A DNA stretch of 64,000 nt from Podospora bellae-mahoneyi (Eukaryota > Ascomycota > Sordariomycetes > Sordariales > Podosporaceae). A model generated the notes under the pieces. It was not told the DNA's origin. It searched no databases and saw nothing but the letters and a program-made list of their open reading frames with translations. Below, in pieces: positions 55,675-64,000 of this stretch. The DNA is taken from positions 1,116,001-1,180,000 of the forward strand of contig NW_026946359.1 in assembly GCF_035222275.1 (NCBI RefSeq). Direction: 5' to 3'. Numbering within the stretch: position 1 is the first letter of the stretch; each line of letters begins with the position of its first letter. Both the position numbers and the translations under genes were made by a program.

Positions 55675-58317
55675 CTATACCACAATCCCCGACCCCTCCG
55701 TCCCGGTCCTCTGCTCCTCCGTCTCCGTCTCATCCCCCTCATCGTCACTCATAACCCTGCTCTGCGCCTCCTGGTACTCATCCTGCGTCTCCTCCGCCTC
55801 CGTCTGCCGATCCTGTTCCTCCTCCTTCTGCTGCTCCTCACCGACGACATAAGCAGGCGCGCCCAGCTCCTCCTCCTGACCACCAACCCAGACCTTGTTG
55901 AGCTCCGTCTCAATCTCCTCCCGTCTTTTCTTCCACTTTTCTACCTGAGCCAACCTCTCCCTCAGATCGTGAAGCTCCTTCTCGACAGCCATCTTCTCGC
56001 TTTCGGTGCCGATGCGCTGGACCTCCCACTCGTCTCCGCGCTCGCCGAGGCCGAGGACAAGGTTGTAGGTGTGGTATTTCTTAAGCGAAGCGCGGGTGGA
56101 GATGGTGATGAGGGCTGGAAAAGGACAAATATTAGTTGTAGGTAGGGAAAACGGGGGAGGAAAAAAAAACTTACTGATACCCTTCTCTTTGCAAGTCTCA
56201 TACAACAACCCCTCCACATCACTGCTCACCGCGCTCGTCCCCTCATCGATAAACGCATACTGCGGCTCGTGATAGAGCAACCTCGCAATCGCCAACCTCT
56301 GCTTCTCACCACCGCTCAACACATCCTTCCACTCCTTCCTCGTGTCCCACCCCCCCTCTCGATCAGGCAAATACCCCAGCTTCGCCTGCTCAAGCGCCCT
56401 CTTGAGATCATACTCATTCTTCCTCTTCTCCCTCATGTCCGCCTCCCCGTCAGGATAAATAACCTGATCTCTCAGCGTCCCGATGCTCAGATACGGCCTC
56501 TGAGGCAAAAACATGATCCCATCCTCCCCATTGTTCTTCGGCCTAGACACCAACCCCCGATAAACCGGCCACAACCCCGCAATCACTCTCGCAATAGCCG
56601 ACTTTCCAATCCCGTTCGGCCCCGAAATCAGCAGGTGATCCCCCCGCCTCACAATCAAGCTCAAGCTCTCGAGCAACTCCTCACCGCCCTGAGGCCACAA
56701 ACCGGGAGCCACAATTGGCACATTCTCCAACCTCACCCCATCAAACCCCTTTTGGATGGTCCCCTGCACATCGCTCAGCGAGTACAGCTCGTTCTCCCTC
56801 CCGCGGACATAATACGCATTCGCGTGCGCCCTGTGCAGAGTAGAAATAAGCGTGTACACCCGACTGGTATACCCAGCCAGCTCGCTCAGATCCTTGATGC
56901 TGTACATCATCCTCCCGCCTGCATCAGCCAGACTCAACATCAACCTCTTATTCGTAATAAAATCCTTCATCCTCTCCCTTTCCCTCCCTCCTTTAACAGC
57001 AGTCGCACCGGCAACCTCTGTCGCCCCCCCAAGCCCACCCCAAGCAGGCAGGAAAACAGGCAGTGACGACAAAAGGTAGCCATACGCACTCCAGCTGTAC
57101 TTGAGAATGAAATCCTCCAAGATGTTGTACCTAATCTTGAGCATGTAAATCCCCTCCATCCAATTCTTCAGACTCTTGAACTCTTTGTTCAAGAACGTCT
57201 TCTCCATCTCGGCACCGCCATAAAACGCCACCTCCTCCGCATTGGCGATCAACCTCGCGTGCAGGCTCCTAAAGTCACCCTCTTTCCTGCCCTCGACAGC
57301 CTTGAGCTTGCCAAAGGGGGGAGACAATTTCCTGAGGATGGAGGCGGTAAGAAAGTAATTGCTCAACAAACCCGTCAACGCCAACGGGCCGAGCGAGCGG
57401 TAGAGCTGGTAGTTGAACACGCAGATGTCAACAAACGGTTTTCCAAGGGAAGAGTACAAGTTTGCGGCAGCGGCGCAGAACTGTGTGAGATCCTGGGTGA
57501 TGAACTGATCTGCTCCCTGGCCGACGCCTCCGTCGAGGTTGTGGAGCTTGTAGTAGTTTAGATTGTCATTGAGGTACAGGTCGTGAATGTAACGGGTGAG
57601 ACGCGTGCGGAAGGCGATCGAGATCTTGGATTCGAGATACTTGATCATGGCGTTGGTGTAAGAGGCAAAGCCACCGAGACCGCACCACTTGGCTAGACCG
57701 AGGAGGAAGGCTTTCCCGTTTCCTGCCACGAGATCACGGACGATTTCACCGTCTAGGCGGGCGACTACTAGGGAGAGATAGGTGCGCAACATGAGGAAGG
57801 CGCCGTGGCTGACGAGGAGACCTGCTTCTTTGCTTGTCCAGCGGGGGATCATGATGCTCATGAGACTGAGAAACTGGTGGAGGAAGGCGAGGTTAAGACC
57901 CGGTTTGGTTTGTGCTGCCGGGACGTGGCCATCTCCCAACCCAGATACCCTAGGTGGGTTAAGGAACAGTCTGCGATGGGCCTCAAAGGTGAGCGGCTTG
58001 GTACTCGAGATGACAACCTTGGAGGTGCCATCCTTGTAAGGAACATAAATGGTGCGAGAACCGTCCTTGTTGTGTAGCCAAGAGTTAGTTCGCACAAGTT
58101 TCCTCCCTGTCTCGCGCTCCTCACGCTTGCGTTTCCACTTCCGACGGGTGCCCTCGCCAGCGAGGATGATGGAGGTGGCGAGAGCGAGGGTGCATAGCAG
58201 GCGCGTTGTTTTGGACGTGCTGCGCAGCTTTGTGCGGATGAGTTCGCCGTACTTTTCGACAAAGGTGGCAATGGCCTCCTCAGCGGCCGAGTGCCGGAGG
58301 GTTGACTGGACTGCCAT
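55675..58317 (-). CDS. peroxisomal fatty acyl-CoA ABC half-transporter (ABCD/PXA family)
   Basis: Exons (-) 58317-56175 and 56114-55675 give 860 residues; the 60-nt intron (GTAAGT, CTAATATT, TCCAG) yields CKEKGI-TLITISTR. Membrane segments occupy the N-terminal half. The ABCD-specific EAA-like motif is NAEEVAFYGGAEMEK (about residue 356). The nucleotide-binding domain has Walker A GPNGIGKSA (about 566), the signature LSGGEKQRLAIARLLYHEP (about 665), Walker B YAFIDEGTSAVS (about 685) and an H-loop position occupied by TISTR rather than the usual SHR. An extended acidic, coiled-coil C-terminus (EKELHDLRERLAQVEKWKKRREEIETELN, then a Glu/Gln-rich tail) follows. Such half-transporters dimerise (Pxa1-Pxa2) and import acyl-CoA for beta-oxidation. 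Which partner this is cannot be settled here. Confidence 0.95.
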   Translation of the reverse strand: MAVQSTLRHSAAEEAIATFVEKYGELIRTKLRSTSKTTRLLCTLALATSIILAGEGTRRKWKRKREERETGRKLVRTNSWLHNKDGSRTIYVPYKDGTSKVVISSTKPLTFEAHRRLFLNPPRVSGLGDGHVPAAQTKPGLNLAFLHQFLSLMSIMIPRWTSKEAGLLVSHGAFLMLRTYLSLVVARLDGEIVRDLVAGNGKAFLLGLAKWCGLGGFASYTNAMIKYLESKISIAFRTRLTRYIHDLYLNDNLNYYKLHNLDGGVGQGADQFITQDLTQFCAAAANLYSSLGKPFVDICVFNYQLYRSLGPLALTGLLSNYFLTASILRKLSPPFGKLKAVEGRKEGDFRSLHARLIANAEEVAFYGGAEMEKTFLNKEFKSLKNWMEGIYMLKIRYNILEDFILKYSWSAYGYLLSSLPVFLPAWGGLGGATEVAGATAVKGGRERERMKDFITNKRLMLSLADAGGRMMYSIKDLSELAGYTSRVYTLISTLHRAHANAYYVRGRENELYSLSDVQGTIQKGFDGVRLENVPIVAPGLWPQGGEELLESLSLIVRRGDHLLISGPNGIGKSAIARVIAGLWPVYRGLVSRPKNNGEDGIMFLPQRPYLSIGTLRDQVIYPDGEADMREKRKNEYDLKRALEQAKLGYLPDREGGWDTRKEWKDVLSGGEKQRLAIARLLYHEPQYAFIDEGTSAVSSDVEGLLYETCKEKGISKFFFPPPFSLPTTNICPFPALITISTRASLKKYHTYNLVLGLGERGDEWEVQRIGTESEKMAVEKELHDLRERLAQVEKWKKRREEIETELNKVWVGGQEEELGAPAYVVGEEQQKEEEQDRQTEAEETQDEYQEAQSRVMSDDEGDETETEEQRTGTEGSGIVV

Positions 58318-61300
58318 GACCGTTGTCGTCGTCGGTTGCACGCGACGAGATCCGAAAAAGGGAGGGGGGCGTGTAGTTTTGTTATTCCTCCCGAGCCTCC
58401 GGGCTCAAGCGCTCTATTCCATTCGGACCCTTATATACCGTGTCGTTGTTTGTTTATTTGTGGTGTGGTGTAGCTTAGATAGTGGTTGGTAAGGAGGCGG
58501 AAACCGAGAGCCGTAGGTAGAGTTTTTGGGATAAAACGGCGGGTGGACGTGACTTTGGTTTAAACTGTAAAAGAGACACTTGTGTTTGTTGTCGGGCTGT
58601 CGAGGTGCGTCGGTCCCGGAGTAAACATCGGGTTAGCAAGCGTTGTGTTAAAGAGGATCGCTTAGAATTGGATGTCGTGTCTCTCTTGTTCTTTCGGTTA
58701 TGGCTTGTTGTTGACGCATAAAGAATGGCATGTGAATATCCCGAGGTGTCGCTGCTTCAGCCACAGCATGCTGCGTGCTCAACGTCATCGCCCCCAGGAA
58801 GCAAGCCACTGTTCCTGGTCAGGTGCGCCCTCAGGCGTGCTGCTTGGGGATCTAAGACCCGGGGACCTGCCCAATCCAGTGGGTTTTCCCCGCAATCCTC
58901 ACTGAAAAGGGCGGGGCGTTTACCCACATTTCGCACCGTGCATCAAGATCTTGTTCCAGGCTTTCCAAAAGAGTCTTCGATGTCTGGAGAGGCGTGTTCC
59001 CAGGTTGTGGCAAGCACCGCTTCGATCAACCGATATATCAATCACACAGCAATACAGATATCAGGTTCTTTATATGAATAATTACTTCCAACTCCCCTTC
59101 TGTGTCGAGGCAGGCTCGAGTTTTCTGTAGGCTCAAGGTGGGAATGTACTGCATATGTGGAGAAAGTACTGAAGTCCCCCCGAGCTGTTCAAAGGCTGAC
59201 AGATCGATCTGAAACGGTAGGTTATTTTACTTTTTACATTTTCACATGGGCTTGTCTGCTCTTCCTTGCCTGGGACTCGTGTCCTATTTTTGCTCAAGGC
59301 TCTCGGGAGGCGCACAGCAAGTCTCGGGCACCCGTACGGGATGGCACGCCAGCTTCCATCCGGTTCGCCAATCCATTGCAGACCGGAAAGATGTGGTGCG
59401 GGGCAGCCAGGCCCGTGAGGCGGCCCTTCAAGATCCGCGTCCGAACTTTCTCTGTGACGACCCGGCAGTCAGGGACCAGACATCCATGACTGTCACTTCA
59501 GAAACAAGAGGCTCTCTGGGAAACCCAGTGTCTCAATCTCAACAGCGACAAAGCAGAGGTGGTGACTGGCTGCGTGGTTGTTCTTCTGGTGCTGACCCGT
59601 CACCGTCCCGGGCGGTAACATGGCCAATCACATCGGGCTTGGCCATGGCATCCTCTAACAGCCCAATGTTCTCCAGCATCCCCTGCCGAGGACCGGTCTC
59701 GAGCGGGTGCAGCTCCTTTCCAGCAGTCCCCGGCCGAAGCAATGCGGACCGCTCGCACGCCATGACGGGCAAGACGGAGCAGCGATGTCTTGCGGGGGGT
59801 TGCCTGCAGACTCTAGTTCGAATGTGGAGAGAATGCATGTCTCCTGAGGTTCTGACACTGGAACAATTGGGCAATTGGGCGACTGGGCTCTCATGCAGTC
59901 ACGGAGGGCTGCGACAAATGGCAACGCATGCCCCCAATCAAGCTCAGCCCTGGCAATAAAACGACGCGCTCTGCCAGGTGGCTGCGTATTCGCCTCATCT
60001 TTTGATGGTTTTCAGAGAGAACGGTGTTGGATTACAGTCTCCAGTCTCGAAAGGCTTGGAGTGGAAAGGGGTAGAGGAGGGTCCATGATGCCGTGGAACC
60101 CTTGACCTATAAAATTGACCATAGCGATGCTGTTGAATGCCGGCGGTCTGCAGCTTGGGCTGCCAGTTGCATTGCCTTGTCATTGCTTGAGAAGCCAAGC
60201 GCATGTGTTGCTTCTTTTCCAATTCCTTTTCTTTGGTTCGCACATAGGTCTCCAAGAGCTGCAGTTCTGCACACGACACAACACAACAGCGGGAATCTCA
60301 CAGCAAACACCAGACAGACAACCTTTCCATCTCAGCACCCACTTTGCCCAGGGCCAGGGCCGGCCAGAAGTTGAACTTTTGTGGGCGGCGGGTCTGGGAC
60401 GGATTTAAACTAAGCAGAAGTATTGATTGGGTAAAAGTACTTGGCTGCTGCTGGGCCGCGATGAGACGTGTTAGTAGAATAAATGCCCAGACGCCTTGAA
60501 ACCAGCCAAATGGCAGCTGTTGGCTCTACGCGCCGCGGCAGGTACTATCGCCTGGTAATAGCACGCTATGTGCACCACGTAGCCGCAAAGTTACTGGGCT
60601 GGCTGGGTAATTTTCCCTGGGGGCAATCCGCTAATCCTGTCTTGTCCTCCTTGCTCCCCCATCGTTCTCTGCTGTTGCGCTGCACTCAAGCCATCCCAGA
60701 ACCAGACCCATCACCTTTGAACTCCATCATCTCGCTTGTCCACCACCACCACGTCCCTCCTCAGCCGCTGATACGCCCATCCTCTTTTTTCCCCTTCCAC
60801 CATCCCCAAGGCCATTGTCTGGTCTCCGGCGTGCGATTCTTCCATCTGCGGGCTCCCTTTTGGTCCGACAGCTTCCCTCCTCACCTTCGTCCCTTTTGCC
60901 TCGAAACTGCCAGTTCCTTTCGCTCGACAAGAAACACGCCCAGTCGTGTGCTCGGTCCCTTTCCCGATCGGCCTTGTCTGCGCGCCAATTTCCCGTCTGC
61001 ACCGACCGTCACATCACGGTTCGCATCGTCCTTCTCGCGACTTTCTTTCTTCATAGCCGTATTCTTCACCGCAGAGCTTCGCGTGCTCCATTCGCACCAA
61101 CTAGCAGCAACGGCTTCTTCGACAGTTATTAGGCAAAGGTGGTTCGGGACGAGCGAAGTGGCCTCGAAGGGCCATACTCCGTTGAGATAGGGGCTGGGTC
61201 ACGCCGAGCGTTCCTTGGATCCGATCTTTGAATTTTAAAGGTGGGTGGGTGATTACATGCGACCGCGTTTGGGAACCTTTTTGGCTTTGGGTGGCTGTGC

Positions 61301-61518
61301 GGTGATGGGAGCTTCGGTGCTCGGCGGTCAATTCGACTAGGTTGTTGACCTGCCGTGTCCCATTGCAGCGCCCAACAACACGCCAAACACGCCATCGCGC
61401 CCCAGAGCTCAGATCCGACACTGCACGGTCTCGAGTTGGCTGCAGTGAATTGAAGGGCCAGTGCTAACTACTGCAATGGATAGGTTCTAACTCGTCTTCA
61501 TATATCTTACACACAAAA
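58318..61518. other. long region upstream of the HAD phosphatase gene
   Basis: 3.2 kb with no supported coding sequence between divergent starts. The right part (about 60600-61518) is pyrimidine rich and looks like a long 5' leader. GTGCTAACTACTGCAATGGATAG ends at 61483 in a good branch site plus acceptor, so a 5'-UTR intron is likely; its donor is not fixed (the GTGGGTGGG near 61240 is one candidate). Confidence 0.5.
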
Positions 61519-63128
61519 ATGGCTTGGGGCACTGAAGAGAGGGTGCCAGCGGCCCCTGGGAGTTCCAAGGAGAAGGACACGCTATCAGCTGAGGATGGGA
61601 AGAAGGGTCGGGGTCTTTTGCCCGTGCCATCACGGTCATCGTCTCAAAGAGCTTCACCGACGGCTACTGGCCTGAGCGGCGCAACTGCGAGCGACCCCAG
61701 AGATAGCATCGGCGGACATTCCAAGGAATCCAAAGGCAGTATGTTGGGCCAAAACCGCAATGGAAGCGCATCTAGTAACCGTTTAGGCATGGTAACAGGA
61801 CCGACAGCCACTCCGGGACAGTCTGAGCCAAACTCTCCGGCAGCTCCCTCTCATAAAAAGAAGAAGGGTGGATTCTTGGCCATCTTTGGATGCTGTGGTG
61901 TTCCGGACAACGCCAATGGGCTGGAGGCTGAGGCCCCCCATCGTCTCGACAAGATCCCTGCTCGACCTGCCACAGCCAGCCGGCGAACAGCCACGCCATC
62001 GGGAGAGCAACCATCTGGGAGCAAGACGCAGCTGTCTGAGAAGGAGCCCGGTCAGCAAGCACAACAGTCGGCTGCGCAGCCCCAGAAGAACGGGAAGCGG
62101 ATTTCTGGTGCTAGCACTCAGGATCAATCTACAGTGGGTGATCACGATGGCGAGTCGAAGCAGACAACGCTTGTCGGCGCAGGATCCGGCAACCCATCCA
62201 TCTCGGTGGACCCCCCACATAGCGTCACGAGCGCCGACGAGACGATTCACGAGAATGCTTCTGAAAAGGATGCAGAAGGTGATGTTTCTATGCCCGATGC
62301 TGACAACTCAAGGCAACAGAACGCCCAGGGATCCGTAAACAACGCGGACGAGCAGCTTCCCAAGGTTCCTCCACCGCCCCCAGGGCCTGTGCCGGCAGTG
62401 CCGAATGCGCCAACATCCACGTCAGTGGAAAACCCAGCTGTGTTTGCCTCTGAGCAGCAGCAGGAGAGATGGCTTCTGCCTCCCCAGAGGCCAGAGCACA
62501 AGGGCAGAAAATGCCTTGTTCTTGATCTGGATGAGACGCTTGTCCACAGCTCGTTTAAGGTAAGACCTTGTGTCCCATGAACTACTGGTGGCAATATTCT
62601 AATGATCACCAGATCCTCAACCAAGCCGACTTCACGATACCTGTCGAGATCGAGGGCAACTTCCATAACGTCTACGTAATCAAGCGACCGGGAGTCGACC
62701 AGTTCATGAAGAGGGTTGGCGAGCTTTACGAGGTTGTTGTCTTTACAGCCTCCGTGTCTAAGGTATGGATGGAGTTCCAGGTCACCGTTGAACGCTCGCA
62801 TCTGACAAGAAAATAGTATGGCGACCCGCTACTCGACCAGCTGGACATCCACAACGTCGTCCACCATCGCCTCTTCCGCGAGAGTTGCTACAATCACCAG
62901 GGCAACTACGTCAAGGACTTGTCGCAAGTTGGCCGTGACCTCAAGGACACCATCATCATTGACAACTCGCCGACTTCGTACATCTTTCACCCTCAACACG
63001 CCGTCCCGATTAGCAGTTGGTTCTCGGATGCCCACGATAACGAATTGCTGGATTTAATTCCAGTCCTCGAAGACCTTGCCACTCCCAATGTACGAGATGT
63101 CAGCTTGGTCCTCGATGTCACTCTTTAA
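61519..63128 (+). CDS. Psr1/NIF-type HAD-family serine/threonine phosphatase
   Basis: Exons 61519-62559, 62613-62762 and 62817-63128 give 500 residues. The first 330 residues are disordered (Ser/Pro/Gln rich) with a central [19 protein letters not shown], a basic-hydrophobic CC motif that could be palmitoylated like the N-terminus of yeast Psr1/Psr2. The catalytic SCP/NIF domain starts with [17 protein letters not shown] (DxDxT, Asp336 and Asp338) and continues [86 protein letters not shown] and [20 protein letters not shown]. Psr phosphatases in yeast act at the plasma membrane in the salt and general stress response with Whi2. Intron branch sites are TTCTAATG and ATCTGACAA. Confidence 0.95.
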
Positions 63129-64000
63129 GACGAATTTTCCTTTTCATAGCCGATACCCTTTCATTCTACTACACGTTATTCCTCGGGCCAGCAAAAAAAA
63201 AATGGCGTCGATACGCCGGTACTGTCTAATCTTTACAACAATTCAACGTGACGGGTTCACTGAGAAACCCGTCATGACCTTTCATGGGCCTTGTTTAGAC
63301 CGGCGAGGCAGAAACCGAACTTGGTGCAGAGAACCGAACCCTACTTGAAGCGTTTTACTTCGTTTTCTTGAGCTACACTTCTGGTCATAGGAGGAGGCGG
63401 AAGTGGGTAGTCAAGTGGATGGTCTGGCTCTGTCTCCAAGTTTGCTATACAAAAATCGGGAACGCTTCTTTCTTGGGGTGGTGGAGTTTGTTGGTTATAA
63501 GTCCGGGTGACGGTTTTGACCCAGTGTTTTCTTTTCTCGCGGTTTTTTCTCTTTGTCTTTTTCTTTTTTTTCTCTCTCGCGGAGCGGGGTGGAGAGGGGA
63601 ATCTGTTGCCGTTGTTGGGTTTAGCAGGCCAAGCTGGGAAATCAAAGGGAAGAGGGGGGAAGAGAAGAGACCAGCATTGTCAAATATCAAGCCTTTTTTT
63701 TGTTGTTTTATTTTTCTTTTTTTTTTTCTCGCTTTTGGTTTCTTTCTTATGTCAATTTTTCTAAAGAACACCACCACCACACATCAACCACACCAATCAA
63801 TTGACTATACATAAACGAACTGAGATCAAGGGAGAGGTTGTGTTTTTGCTGCTCTGCTTCTTTTGTTTTTCACACAGTACACATCTCTAGCCCAGTTCCA
63901 TATCACGCATACTATAACTATACCATCATACTTTAGTACCCTACTTGCTCCTCACTATATTCTGTAGTTGGGATCTGTTGATTCGTCTGATGTAGTTTTG
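63129..64000. other. right-edge flank
   Basis: 3' flank of the phosphatase gene with long T-rich tracts (63680-63730). No further gene seen. Confidence 0.55.

Noticed and set aside
59246-59959. 237-codon plus-strand open frame
   Set aside because: Composition is not protein-like, with no family motif; long frames are common by chance in this GC-rich stretch.
60483-61190. 235-codon plus-strand open frame upstream of the phosphatase
   Set aside because: Low-complexity Pro/His/Ser/Phe-rich reading of a pyrimidine-rich leader; better explained as 5' UTR.

Overview
This window is nuclear DNA of a filamentous ascomycete, most likely a Sordariomycete close to Sordariales. The genes carry short introns (mostly 50-70 nt) with CTAAC/CTGAC-type branch sites. 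Two dispersed single-copy-style 5S rRNA genes occur, as is known for Neurospora and Podospora. The proteins are typical of this group: a Zn2Cys6 regulator, a CreB-type deubiquitinase, a fungal D-xylose reductase and a small secreted cysteine-rich protein. The species is an inference; I ran no search.

Layout. 0-4 kb: three poorly characterised, compositionally biased genes, the first entering from the left edge. 4.5-9.6 kb (+): a MaoC/hotdog dehydratase, tubulin cofactor E and a CCCH zinc-finger protein. 10.2-13.5 kb: cytoplasmic dynein intermediate chain (-) head to head with ATP synthase subunit e (+). 14.6-16.8 kb (-): Zn2Cys6 transcription factor. 16.8-26 kb: gene-poor, holding one orphan gene (20.6-21.6 kb), two related 21-bp-repeat elements in opposite orientation (19.4 and 24.5 kb; the second has terminal inverted repeats and looks like a MITE) and two 5S rRNA genes. 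26-32 kb: small secreted cysteine-rich protein, a doubtful small gene, an RE/RD-rich protein and a GNAT acetyltransferase. 32.6-35.8 kb: ribosomal protein eL20 (-) head to head with CSN12/PCI protein (+). 38-46 kb: BTB protein (-), alpha/beta hydrolase (-) head to head with sds22 (+), and xylose reductase (-). 49.7-52.5 kb (-): CreB deubiquitinase. 55.7-58.3 kb (-): peroxisomal ABCD half-transporter. 61.5-63.1 kb (+): Psr/NIF-type HAD phosphatase.

Most genes are unrelated housekeeping functions. Two loose functional links exist. Xylose reductase and CreB (carbon catabolite repression) lie about 4 kb apart, and the xylose reductase upstream region has three GGCTAA motifs of the kind bound by XlnR/Xyr1 factors. 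The MaoC protein and the ABCD transporter both fit fatty-acid handling at the peroxisome. I could reconstruct nearly all exon-intron structures so that the summed exons stay in frame. Several need very small coding exons (4, 6 and 14 nt) and one needs a GC-AG intron. I saw no CRISPR array, no LTR or LINE coding region and no convincing tRNA gene. Nothing here is clearly a new biological system; the most unusual structure is the 21-bp-repeat inverted-repeat element family.
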